A DNA stretch of 64,000 bases from Pseudevernia furfuracea (Eukaryota; Ascomycota; Lecanoromycetes; Lecanorales; Parmeliaceae), in assembly GCA_022315425.1 (NCBI GenBank), contig JAIUPT010000042.1, forward strand, positions 806,001-870,000, in the 5' to 3' direction. Within the stretch, counting starts at the first letter, position 1. Every line of letters starts with the position of its first letter. Shown here one piece after another: positions 44,955-55,485 of the stretch. Both the position numbers and the translations under genes were made by a program. The notes beneath the pieces are model-generated. The model saw only the letters and a list, made by a program, of their open reading frames with translations. It was not told where the DNA came from and did not search any database.

Positions 44955-45329
44955 ATGGATATAAACTGTTCAAGATTGAAGGGTTGGAACCTCCAACGTT
45001 CCGACATTCTCTACTTCCCAACCTCAAACACTTCATTAAGAGGAGAGTCCAGGGATCCCAAACCTGTCAACCAAAAAGTCGACAGGAAAGTATGGGGTCA
45101 ATCCCAAACCTTTCGACAATCCATACTCCTCGATTTCAAGCAGTCGCAGAAGCAATATGGCAGGATCCCCAGGAAGTCCGACCAGATTTATACCACTGAG
45201 GCTTACGCCGCTGCGACATGGGCCCACTTTGCAAACCTCGCTGCATATCTTCAATCGACCAAGTCTCTCCTCAACCAAACGGATCAAGGATTCAAGCTTA
45301 TGAATGTGCACAGCAATGTTTACCCATGA
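44955..45329 (+). CDS. Hypothetical protein, low support
   Basis: A 124-codon ATG frame. The C-terminal half has coding-like composition (TTEAYAAATWAHFANLAAYL) but no recognised domain and no supporting neighbour. It may be a remnant exon. Confidence 0.25.
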   Translation: MDINCSRLKGWNLQRSDILYFPTSNTSLRGESRDPKPVNQKVDRKVWGQSQTFRQSILLDFKQSQKQYGRIPRKSDQIYTTEAYAAATWAHFANLAAYLQSTKSLLNQTDQGFKLMNVHSNVYP

Positions 45330-45673
45330 TCAATTGAATTTAACAATCTAATATGCCCTTCAGGAGATGCTATCATTACAGACCCACCCTCCTAAATAGA
45401 AGGTCGTGGCTCCAATATTCATGACACTCAGTAGTCCTTGTATTGTCGCAGAACGCCAATCACGGGGTCTGTTTCTTGCAAGTTTATTGGCATAAGGACG
45501 GTGAGATTCCGCCCTGGGATTGCATTCGCAGTAGCGACAGACTAGGCGTACAACCAACTCCATCTTGTTTCCAATATCATTGCAGTCTCAATCTCACCTT
45601 TTGCGCCCCTTTCAAAGCCCTACATATTACTTCTTTCGCAAGCAGAACACCACAATAGACATGCGCTAAGTCC

Positions 45674-48600
45674 TCATTTCCCATAGCTGACTGTCCTTCC
45701 CAACGGACTTCTAATTCTTGATGCCCATTGCATACTCTTCCTTCTCGCTTCTAGGAGCCTCCTTCGAACCGTCTCATCCGGCTGATCATCAATTTCTCCG
45801 CTGACAGGAAATCCCATCTGCTTCGGCGGGCATGTGCGCTGAACCAACTCTGCGCCCTTGGATAGGTAGTATGGTGTGGTAGGCGAGCCCCAAGCAGAGC
45901 CATCTTCGAGCATATCATCGTGCGCCGAAGCCACGATGGGAGTTGCGGGTGGTGCCGTTTGCTCCTGTTCTTGCGGTGTTTGCCGTTCGATGATGAATGT
46001 ATCTCTGCGAGAAGCAGGAGTATCGAAGGTGAGGAACTCTTTCGTAGGTGACATCTCATTTTCTGGGGAGACTTTGGCCGGTGTTTCAATGCTAGCAGGA
46101 ATCAGATTGCCATTCATATTGGCAAGCGCTCGCGGTTCCATTGATTTGCGGCGGCGAGAGCCACCACGAGGAATAATGGATGTGTCGATGGCATAGTCTG
46201 CTTCGTCGAGCCATTTGTCCTCACGCTCGCAACTAGCAGTATCAGAAAGAGGATGCTACTCGTTGGTGAATCGTTCGACTTACTCTAAGACCCAGCCAAC
46301 GCCAACGCACAAGACTACCCCGTTGCTGCTCCGAACCTTTTCTAAGGTGCGCTTCCCACCGTCCTTGTAGACAACGTGAGTAATACCAACTTTGGTGGTA
46401 TCTGAGGAAGCTGCCTGTGGATTGCTGCTGGTGAGAGAGCTGCCCGTGCTTGCTCTAGGATTCCATGACCACTGCTTGACGCAGCGAGCACCCATTTGGG
46501 CCAACAGGTCGACGAAGATCCCACTGGCGTCTGCACCTTCAGATGTGTGCACGTCAACAAAGACGACCGCGCCTTGAAGAACGTCTGATACGACAGCTTT
46601 CCCCGCAGTTCGCCCGGGAGTCTCAGCATCCAGCCTCATAGCATTGCCGGGCATTTTGGGAACCGTAGTCGCTGCCAGCATCGGCGTAGCTGGTTGATCA
46701 AGGGTCACATTCTCGTTCTCAGTGTCTTCGGGTATCTCGGATTGCCTAGCGTTGTCCTGATGAGCCTCGTGGACTACAGACAAGGGCCCTCCAAAGGATC
46801 GACTTCGTTGGCGAGTCATCATAAGAGGAGAATCCTCAGCTGAAGCGCGTAGAGGCACCTTTGAGATTGTGTGGATCTCTCGAGGCTGTTGAGAGGTCTT
46901 TTGGGCAGGTGTGAACACTTTCGCTGGTGTGCAAGTAAGAGTGTGATCCTGCTCTGCCCGCAGTATTTCAGCATGCGATGGCATAGCATTTTCGTCTCCG
47001 TACTCTTCTGAAGCTTGCGACTCTTGGCTGACCTGTAAAGCCGCAAGGTCGTGTTCGTTGCCCACGTCCATCTCCACAAATGAAGCGTCTTCAACGTCAT
47101 CTTCACCATCACGCATTGCCATCTCATCTTCAAAGAAAGAAGACTTGGCGGGAGGTCCCGTTGAAATATCACTAATGATTTGCTCCGGAGTCACGGTCTT
47201 ACCAACGCCTCCAAGTGAGAACATTCCGCGGGCTTGACGAGGACGATTTGTCCCGTTCTGTTTATTGGGGCTAGATGCAGCCCACGAACTCAATTGATCC
47301 GCCAACGGGGTAAAGGATAGTTGGTCTTCAGAGATGTCTGAGTCCTGGCCATCAATGACTGCAGGAGTGCCAAAGTCCTGTGCGGAGACTCCATGTTTAC
47401 GCAACGGCGTGAATCCATATCCCTTGTCTGGAGACGCAAGCTCGTCTTCGGAACCAGACTCGATGGAGACTCTCCTTAATGCGGCGGAAGCAAGCGAGAA
47501 GGCTGGACCCTTAAATACTGTGGGGGTCTCCGTGGGCTTTGAGCTCTCTAAATTTTCATCGCTGCGAGTGGCAGGTTCAGGTCTGTCGATGATGATGGTA
47601 TCGTCAAAAGATACTGGTTCCTCAAAGGTGGCCGCTGGAGTTCGCAAGGGTGACTCAACTTCAGCGGCACCGTCCATGGTGTGACTTTCAGGGTCAAATG
47701 CTGAACTATCGTCATCTTTTGCGTATACCTCGCGTTCTTCATCTGTGATAGTGTGAACCTTTACAGTCTGCTCCGGAGACCTGGTGGCTCGGAAGAAACT
47801 GCTGGCGGCCTTCTCCGGCGAAAAGAATGGAGTCTTTGAGGGACTGCTTTGTCCGGAGGTAATGGCGTTGTGAAACGCCGATGCTTTTATATTAGACTTT
47901 ATAGGTGAAGCTGCTGGGCGGCGCGCAGGAGATTGCAGCAACGAAGCTTTGAGCGGCGACTTGGAAGGAACAAGTGTGGGCTGGATTGTTCTGTCGTCGA
48001 TTCTCACTCTCTTTGGGGACTCTTGCAGAAATGACGTTTTGAATAGTGACTTGGAAGGGAGGAGTATTGGCTGTGTCATATTGTCTCCAAGATTCCCTTT
48101 TCTTGGCGATTCTTGCAGCAATGAAGCTTTCTTGGGAGTACGCGAAGACAAAAGCACAGGCTGAGCTATGCTGTCCCCAAACTGTACTTTCTTAGGAGAA
48201 CTTTTGAGAGCGTCCTTGAAAGGAGATGGTGGCCGTCGCCGAGCTGGGCTTGCAAGTATGCTCGAAGACACAGGCTTCGAAGGTGATGATGGCGCAGTGA
48301 CCTGGTCAAATTTCAATTTGGAGACGCTGCCAAAGTCTTTGACTGGACTCATAACTCGTTTCGCAGGAGACTTGCTAAGAGCTCTGACGGGGGTCTTCTC
48401 GCCGGCAAGCTCATCCTCAGAAATTATTGGGTCACTCTTGGCAACCTGATTGACCTTTTTTGGCGACAAGGGCAGTACTCCCTTTTCCTCGAACTCCTGA
48501 CTTTCCTGCGCAGTTGGTATGGCAGCCTTCCTACCACGGGTAGTAACTCGTGTTGCCGCTGGCTTGCGAACTGGCTTCGCTTTTAGCCATGCCGGCTTCA

Positions 48601-49261
48601 TGGCAGACTTCTTCGGTCCTTCAGTCTCGATGAGAATGTTCTCCTTGTCTGGTTCTTGTTGAAATTTGACCCTCTTTTGCGCAGCTGCCGTTGGTCTTGT
48701 GGCTGGCGCAATTGATGGTACGTTCAAGGCACTGGTGGCTGCACGTCCGCGAGTCGTCTTCTTCACCTGTTTCGACTTCTCTATTTCCTCTTCAGTCTTT
48801 GGGACCGCTGCCGCTCTTTCCAATGTTTTCTTGGGGCGGCCTCTTGTTTTCGGAGCCTCCGGCTTGGTGACTTCGGCTACAGGCGCCCTTGTTGGACGAG
48901 CTCTAGTCTTCGGCGCGTCAGACATCTGAACCTCCTCTTTCTCGAACGTGACATCTTTCTTCGCTCGTCCCTTTGCTTTCGTGGGCTCGGGCATCGCTTC
49001 TTGTTCAAACACAGCTTCTTCATTCGCTTTACCATTCTCGTCGTCGGCTCGAGTCTTGCGTTTGATTGGTTGAGTCGGAATTGCAGGCTTCTTCTTCATG
49101 GCTGCAGCTTTAGCGGAGGCTGTAGTAATCTTTGTTGCCTTGGGCTTCGAGGCCGCATCGTCCGTATCTGTATTCTTCGCGCGAGCGCGCGTCACACGTT
49201 TGGGAGGAGAGTCGGTCATATCCGCGGTTTTCTTCCGCTTCGCAGGTTGCGTTACTGGCAT
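45674..49261 (-). CDS. Large BRCT-domain protein with Ser-Pro-rich repeats
   Basis: Two exons, complement of 45674-46232 and 46284-49261, give 1178 residues. The ATG at 49261 (MPVTQPAKRKKTADM) is the first in frame. The first 900 residues are basic and disordered, with AT-hook-like GRPKK and many S/T-P sites, suggesting cyclin-dependent kinase control. Around residues 375-480 a roughly 33-residue unit recurs three to four times: SPKKVQFGDSIAQPVLLSS, SPRKGNLGDNMTQPILLPS and SPKRVRIDDRTIQPTLVPS. A BRCT domain lies near 900-1000: GAVVFVDVHTSEGADASGIF, LLAQMGARCVKQW, ITHVVYKDGGKRTLEKV and CVGVGWVLD, spanning the intron. BRCT domains bind phosphopeptides in DNA damage signalling. Likely nuclear. 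Confidence 0.87.
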
Positions 49262-50013
49262 TGAGGTAGTAGAATAAGTGCTCTTAATAGATGGACGAGG
49301 TGTGGTCGAATGCTGCAAGAAAACGAGCGTTTGCCGGTCTTAATATTTGGAGTTGTTGTTTGTTGATATTTTCCCCGCGTTGGTCGGATAGCAACGACAG
49401 GCGCTAGCGTCTAACACTAACCGGTACCGATATAGCGCAAAACTCCACAAAGACTGTGGGCTTCAGTGGTGGTGTGGGTTTGGTGTATCCAAAAACAAAA
49501 CCAGTCTCATCAATTGCTGCCATGTCAAGACTTCCAGAAGGCACGCAGCAAGGTTGGCTCCAGATTTGACGCCTCCACGCCAACACTCCGGCGCTCCCAT
49601 CATCTCATGGTCATTTACCTAATGCTCTTACTCATCCTCTGCCTCGAGTCTTTTATCTCAGTCCGTTTTGTGTCTGGAATATCAGATGTGTCACGTGATG
49701 AACCCGGTTCCTGGGAATCGAGATCCGCCTAAGTCAAAATTAACCCGGCGAACACCTTGAGTCGACATGAATAGTCAGATCATTTGGGTTGTTGACACCT
49801 AACGAAAGTATACGAAAATGAGAAGATGGGAGCTCCTTGAATTGCCACTTTGTCTGACAAGTTGTCTCTGCGGACTTGGAATCTTGAGCTTCTCTTTGTG
49901 CATGACTTTTTGATACTGTTACAATCAGTTGAGTACCGGAACTTTTTCAAGCCCCCTCCTTCACGACCATTGCAATGACAATATCCAGGTATCATATCCA
50001 ATACCCCAACTCG
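49262..50013. other. Intergenic, upstream of the BRCT gene
   Basis: 750 bp between the start of the BRCT gene and the stop of DAHP synthase, both on the minus strand. No gene signal seen. Confidence 0.55.
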
Positions 50014-51543
50014 TTAGGGACTCTTCTCATCCCTGTAGTGTCCGGCAACCAAAAATGCCAGTTCAAGCGCCTGTTTCTCATTGAGTCTCGGATCACAGTA
50101 CGTTGTATAATTGACACTCAAATCCCCCTCTGTCAACCCTTCACTTCCACCCACACATTCTGTCACAGCCTCCCCCGTAAGTTCCAAATGCACACCCCCT
50201 AGAAAACTGGCCTGCTCCCTATGAATCTTCAGTGCACTGCTGACTTCGCTCAAGATACTAGAAAATTGCCTCGTCTTGACCCCACTAGGCGTACTTTTCG
50301 TGTTCCCATGCATCGGATCACACTGCCAGACTACCACATGACCACTACCTCTCACGGCTTCGATGTGGCTGGGGAGTAAGGAATTGATCTTATGCTCGCC
50401 GTAGCGAGTTATGAGGGTGACTTTCCCAATGTCTTTCGAAGGGTTGACCACATCGAGGAGAGCGATGAGTTCCGGAGATGTCATTGTAGGCCCGACTTTG
50501 ATGCCGATGGGATTCTCAAGACCGCGGAAGAATTCGACGTGTGCGCCAGTCAGTTGGCGTGTGCGGTCGCCGATCCAGAGGAAGTGGGCGGATGTATTGT
50601 ACCAGCCTTTGCCGTTGCTGGCAAACTCTTGGTGACCGTTCACCTGCTGATCGGATGATACTCGGGCTGGTAAGAAGGATGGATGAGAGGGTGGGTGTTT
50701 TAGTCTCCTTGTTAAACTCTGCTCGTATTCTAGTAGCAGACCCTCGTGACTGGTATAGAGATCAACAGTCTCTAGGCCACTCGCACTGCTATCTGCGCCA
50801 ACTGTCCGCATGAATCGTAGGCTCTCCGTGATACTATCGACGATTCTGGTGTACTGAGCTCTGATCTTTTCGTCTTTCACGTGCCCCAGCTCCCAGTCTA
50901 ACGGGGAGTGTAGATCCGCGATCCCTGACGCAAGCGACCCTCTGATGAAGTTGAGTGTGGCGGCTGAGTGATGATAGGCAGATACTAAGCGCGCTGGATC
51001 TGGGGTTCTATCTTCTACCGCATATCCATTTAGGATGTCCCCACGGAAGGAGGGTATTTCTTTTCCTTCATGCATCTCTGTGGGACTTGATCTGGGCTTT
51101 GCGTACTGGCCAGCCATCCTCGCAATACGCACGACAGGCTTGTTAGCACCCCAGATCAGAACCAAACTCATCTGTAGCAGAAGTTTAATCTTCGATTCGA
51201 TGGCGTTTTCTTCACAGTAGTCGAATAATTCCGCACAGTCGCCACCCTGGAGTAGGAACGCTTTGCCAAGAGCAACGTCCCGCAGAGACTTTCGGAGTTT
51301 GACAATTTCCGTAGGTGTAACAATAGGAGGTAGACGCTCGAGTTTTGCAAGAGCTTTCTTGACAGCAGCAAGGTCATTGTAGACAACCTCTTGCTTTATG
51401 GGTTTAGTGGTCCAGGACGATGGCGTCCATTCCGAAGTACTATTCTTTCGCCGCTTCGTAGTGACCTTGACTTCTGCTGCGGCTTCTCCACTCTCGCTGA
51501 GCTTTGGAGGCTCAACTTGCTCTTCTAGAGATCTTTTCGACAT
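50014..51543 (-). CDS. Class II 3-deoxy-D-arabino-heptulosonate 7-phosphate synthase
   Basis: An intronless frame of 509 residues from the ATG at 51543 (MSKRSLEEQVEPP). After a basic, Ser-rich 40-residue extension comes the class II (plant/microbial AroAII) core: WTPSSWTTKPIKQ, GKAFLLQGGDCAELF, RIARMAGQYAKPRSSP, SFRGDILNG, LYTSHEGLLLEYEQSLTR, FLWIGDRTRQLTGAHVEF, GIKVGPTMTSPELI, ITRYGEHKINSLLP, VVVWQCDPMHGNT and LGGVHLELTGE. It condenses phosphoenolpyruvate with erythrose 4-phosphate, the first step of the shikimate pathway. In Neurospora the class II enzyme is the tryptophan-sensitive isozyme; feedback type cannot be read here. The next gene starts 352 bp away, divergently. Confidence 0.95.
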   Translation of the reverse strand: MSKRSLEEQVEPPKLSESGEAAAEVKVTTKRRKNSTSEWTPSSWTTKPIKQEVVYNDLAAVKKALAKLERLPPIVTPTEIVKLRKSLRDVALGKAFLLQGGDCAELFDYCEENAIESKIKLLLQMSLVLIWGANKPVVRIARMAGQYAKPRSSPTEMHEGKEIPSFRGDILNGYAVEDRTPDPARLVSAYHHSAATLNFIRGSLASGIADLHSPLDWELGHVKDEKIRAQYTRIVDSITESLRFMRTVGADSSASGLETVDLYTSHEGLLLEYEQSLTRRLKHPPSHPSFLPARVSSDQQVNGHQEFASNGKGWYNTSAHFLWIGDRTRQLTGAHVEFFRGLENPIGIKVGPTMTSPELIALLDVVNPSKDIGKVTLITRYGEHKINSLLPSHIEAVRGSGHVVVWQCDPMHGNTKSTPSGVKTRQFSSILSEVSSALKIHREQASFLGGVHLELTGEAVTECVGGSEGLTEGDLSVNYTTYCDPRLNEKQALELAFLVAGHYRDEKSP

Positions 51544-51894
51544 GACTAGAGAATTATTACAGAAAGAGACCAGACGAGATACTCCAAAAGATGGCTCGAT
51601 GAAATGCACACACAAGCAAACTTTTTGGACGAGTAAATGAGGTACAGACACCAAAAGGCCTACGCTGATAAAATACCAATATACACCCGAGTCGTAAAGA
51701 ACGATATGTTCTAATGATTTAATGAATAAGGTACCAAATGTTGAGTGGTTCTGCGGCAATATTTCCCCACTAGTCCTAGTTCGGTCCTCCGCAATTCTTT
51801 TGACCCCCTTCTACCTCCAACGTTCTGACCAGCACTCTGATACTACCTCGCAAGCCGCTTTTCTGCTACTCCTCACGCCCAATTGACCGCAAAA

Positions 51895-52314
51895 ATGGCA
51901 GAGCCACAACCGTCCAGCGTTCATGAAGGCATGGACCGCGAAGACCCCGCCCCTCTCCCCACCTCCGCCGAAGACCGCAAAGCGGCCGCCGCCATGTCCT
52001 CCCTTGAGAGACGTGGGGCCGATGACGACGATGCCGCTGCCAAACCAAACAAAGAAATCGACCAAGAAGCGCTTGGGAAGGCTATAAGTAGGCTGGAGTT
52101 AGCAGATAAATCCGGCACGGTTGCTGCAGGGGAGCAGAAGACGAAGGAGAAGGAGGAAGTTGAGAAGAGGGCGAAGATCAAGGTGGATCAGGCTGATGTG
52201 ACATTGCTGGTTGAAGAGTTGGACCTGAGCAAGGGGAAGGCTACGGAACTGTTGAAAGCGAACGAGGGGGACGCGGTCAAGGCTATGAGGGGGTTTGTGA
52301 GGGCTGCGGCGTGA
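51895..52314 (+). CDS. HYPK-like NatA regulatory protein (UBA-like C-terminus)
   Basis: A 139-residue intronless frame. The N-terminal half is acidic and Ala-rich. The C-terminal half has a helix (EEVEKRAKIKV) followed by VDQADVTLLVEELDLSKGKA and TELLKANEGDAVKAMRGFV, the UBA-like fold shared by HYPK and NAC alpha. HYPK binds the NatA N-terminal acetyltransferase (Naa10/Naa15) and modulates it near ribosomes. Length and architecture match filamentous fungal HYPK. The ATG at 51895 is the first in frame. Confidence 0.85.
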   Translation: MAEPQPSSVHEGMDREDPAPLPTSAEDRKAAAAMSSLERRGADDDDAAAKPNKEIDQEALGKAISRLELADKSGTVAAGEQKTKEKEEVEKRAKIKVDQADVTLLVEELDLSKGKATELLKANEGDAVKAMRGFVRAAA

Positions 52315-52961
52315 AGGAGCGGAAGCTCGGTAGGCATTAGGCTTACAGTGCACGACTTCAGGGACGTGAAAGGCTTAGTAGAGTCTGTTGCGGGCTACGA
52401 AGGAATACTACCACGCACCACACCAGGTTCTGGCGGAGAGAAGGCAAAACGCCAGAGAGATCAGTGTGACGGGCACAGATTGGGGAACTCAAGTTTGAGA
52501 ACGGTGGTGGATTAATTTCCATAGCGATTCGGCTTGACAGGGTTCACTGCCATAAATGAAACAGATACCCGTAGTCTCTTGCCTTCCTTTCGGCCCGATC
52601 CCCAGTCGTTTCAATTACCAATTGATCATACGCCTGACAAGGAACTTCATTGAAGGCGGGCTCGACCTTATGTGGGTCGTAGTGGAATATCTGCTTCAGT
52701 TGGTTTAAGGCCTGCTGGGCAACCTCTGTTGGATCAAGATCGAGGCAGCACCGTGGCTTCATATCCCAGGTGTAGAGGCTCACCAACGCTGCGTCCCAGG
52801 CTTACGCTTGGCCACTTAGCCAGTGTAATTGGTGTTTGCCCCTGCTGCTAACCTTACGCAAAATGCAGCGCAAGGGTTTTGTACCCAAAAACACCGACGT
52901 ATTTATGGATGCAATCTCGTTGTAGCTACCATTGTTGCCACCTGCATAAAAGTAACCGCCT
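52315..52961. other. Intergenic; one weak minus frame
   Basis: Holds a minus-strand frame of 72 codons from an ATG at 52762 to 52544 (MKPRCCLDLDPTEVAQQALN) with somewhat coding-like composition but no known motif. Not called. Confidence 0.4.
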
Positions 52962-53158
52962 TCAACCATGTTTAGCAGCAAGAGGCCCCTCTGGTGGAGT
53001 CGTCAGAGGCTTCTGCTCTTGTCCGAGGACCACTGTGGCTTTATTAGCAAAAGTCAGATGAACTGAGGCATAGGGCCCATACGTCTCTGGTACAGTACGT
53101 AGCTTGTCACCACTACGAAGGGAATACCAACAATAATAGCAGTCCACCTGGAAGCCAT
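52962..53158 (-). CDS. 48-residue single-pass membrane microprotein
   Basis: Two exons, complement of 52962-53032 and 53083-53158, spliced across a 50-nt GT-AG intron with a CTAAT branch-like site. The product is 48 residues: MASRWTAIIVGIPFVVVTS begins with one hydrophobic helix (residues 6-22), followed by YVLYQRLVLGQEQKPL and a Pro/Gly tail. The short basic N-terminus, single helix and soluble tail look like small inner-mitochondrial-membrane or ER proteins, but no family is recognised. The exon frames alone are too short to be seen; splicing joins them exactly. Confidence 0.6.
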
Positions 53159-53658
53159 GAATGAATGAAGAGCCATGATCAGTGGGCTCATACCTTCTAG
53201 CAATCGTATTGTAGCTGCCAATTGCAGCGAAGCCCGTGGGAGGAGCGGTATGGCTCTTCTTCGAAGAGGGTTCTGTTTGCTTGTAGGCTAAAGGTGTTGC
53301 TTTTGTCGAAGCGTGGCGTCTCAAGGCGGCGAGCCTTTCGAAAGGATGTTGGCAGGAAAATGTGGCGATCAAGGAGGGTTGTCCATTTGAAGGAAAAGGT
53401 AGGGGCATTGCACCTATACAAGCAGCTAGCTACTGTATGTGACGCAATTTGGACATCTAAAACCAAAGCTGGCTAAGATGACAGTTGGGAGTTTGCACTT
53501 TGCAGGAACAATCAAGGAGACTAAAAAGACGAGGGCCGAGGTTGGAAATCTGGCGGCACAGCCGGTCCAATGGCTTGAGTGAATGGACCCACATCCATGC
53601 CCCCGGCGCCCTCGGCCTCCTTGCTTCCCACATTGCTCTACAATCAGAATAGTCTCCG

Positions 53659-54072
53659 ATGACCTCCAACAGGGACGACACGCACAATGTGCTGGTGCAT
53701 GTCTCTATCCTCGCTTCCGCCACACCATCGCAGTACACCATAAACGAGTATTTGGTCGAGAATAAGGAAGTTCCAGCGCGGAAAACTGCAATGCAACGCC
53801 TATGTGATAAGGTGCAAGCGCTGTTGGGGAATTGCGTGAGATTGTTCTACGAGGCGGACGACCTACTGAAGAGAAGTGAGAGTGATATATCCAGGTGGGA
53901 TCCTGAAGGGCTGAGGAGACGCATCATATATGTTATGAATAGACACGAGGTAGCGGAGAAGATGTCGAGGCTGGAGGAGAAGAAGCAGAAGCTTGGGGAC
54001 GTTAGAATGAGCCTGTTCTTGAGGAAGAGCGCTACTCTATGCAGGATGCTCTGCTCAAGCAAATTATTATAA
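53659..54072 (+). CDS. Hypothetical helical protein
   Basis: A 137-residue ATG frame. The first 25 residues are Ser/Thr-rich; the rest is predicted helical with heptad-like spacing (MQRLCDKVQALLGNCVRLFY, MSRLEEKKQKLGDVRMSLFL). Could be a small coiled-coil protein or a remnant of a larger fungal gene. No membrane segment. No family recognised. Confidence 0.45.
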   Translation: MTSNRDDTHNVLVHVSILASATPSQYTINEYLVENKEVPARKTAMQRLCDKVQALLGNCVRLFYEADDLLKRSESDISRWDPEGLRRRIIYVMNRHEVAEKMSRLEEKKQKLGDVRMSLFLRKSATLCRMLCSSKLL

Positions 54073-55485
54073 ACCACTCAACGCTTCGCAACCCCGGTAT
54101 GCACTTTTCGGACCAGTTCCTTCCCTTTCCTTCGTTGTCATCATTCTACAATGCGACGTTGTGACATGAAAAGGGCTTTCCCCTCGATTATTGCTGAGGA
54201 CATGTCCTGCCCCTCTAGTTTGTAGTTTGACAAGGACTTCTTTCTTCCCATCGTTCTGCTCTCTACACGTGGCTGACCTTCTCAAGCAGTGCTATGGAAA
54301 GGCCATGCTGAGTTCCTACCCTCCCACTAGTGCGAGTACTCGACTACGACAGCACTTGGATTGAAGTAGATCCGGCGACCTGGTATAGCAAACGCGATAA
54401 CGCCTTGCAGTCCTTCCAAATGTTCGTGGGACAGGAAAATTTTGGCATACGAGCTACAAAGTTGGAGCTACAAAGTTGGCGGACCATGGCTTCCCTAATC
54501 TCGATCAGTGACTTTTTGAGCAATGATCAACCGCAGGGCACGACGACTATGATGAAGCGTTGGCCCTTTTATTCGGGATTGAAGTAGCGACTGATGTGGT
54601 CAGGTCTTTAGTGCTAGGCTTTCATGTAAGTTCTGTCCAAACATCTTTCGCTAAAAGTCATTTCAATTGATTGGAGAGGGATTTTTCTTCGCGTGCTTTT
54701 TCATTGGCAGAGTTTCACACCGGCAGTATTATTCAGGTGGATAAACAATACCTAGTTACATAGTGGTAATGATTTATGGGAAAGTGTGAATCGAAACTTT
54801 AAGACATTTTATGAATCGAATTTGCCCAAGGTAGCTTAGCCGAGCGGAATTTGTCTCGGTTGTGTCATCGATTTCTGCCCACTCAAACGAAAAGTGCCTC
54901 ACCGCAAAATTATTCCCGCACCAACAAGCTGGACACAAACCCATCATAAAATTCCACAACCAACCAGACTTATCTTCTTCAACACTCTCACATTAGCTGC
55001 TCATGCACACAGCCTGACTCACGTAATTTCGAACCAGCAAACCTACCTCTGGTGATTTCAGAGGCACTGATAACCACGGCTTCCCCAGCCTTAACCTCCT
55101 TCAGTCTTCAACATCCTGCCTCACGCCCCCACCGAGACAGTACGTATAGAGTATCTCGCATGCCACAGCACCTTCTTTTGGGAACACTTGAAAAGCTCTT
55201 TTGAACCCGAAAGCTGACTCTGCATCCTTCATTCAGTCCTCAACGACCTACCGCCCCCTGCTGTACGTCATTTCAGAGCCTGAGATCTCCTTGCTGGAGT
55301 GCATTCCAAACATCCCACCGTCGTCATTACAGTCCCAGCTGCCGCATAGGACGTCCCTAGAGGTTCTTCCTCTTCCCGAGGAAGAGTCGAGGAGGATTAG
55401 CCGCATCAGTCCCGGGACTGATATCTTCAAGCCTCCTTAACGCGGCTTCTTCTCAATTAGAATACAAATACTTGTTAGAGCCTGG
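54073..55485. other. Long intergenic region and ODC leader
   Basis: 1.4 kb upstream of ornithine decarboxylase. A frame at 55201-55440 is open but begins after a stop without an ATG. A tRNA-like block near 55030-55095 was examined and rejected. Confidence 0.5.

Noticed and set aside
44599..45036. 145-codon minus frame with hydrophobic stretches
   Set aside because: Considered as a transporter remnant but no ordered MFS motifs could be followed.
52544..52762. 72-codon minus frame after HYPK
   Set aside because: Composition is moderately coding-like but there is no motif, and it lies in the HYPK 3' flank.
55030..55095. tRNA-like block with a possible anticodon stem and TTCGAA
   Set aside because: The T-arm stem does not pair, the loop lacks U33 on the plausible strand, and no acceptor stem could be formed.
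55201..55440. Open frame just upstream of ornithine decarboxylase
   Set aside because: It starts after a stop without an ATG, so it cannot be an ordinary upstream ORF; no family recognised.
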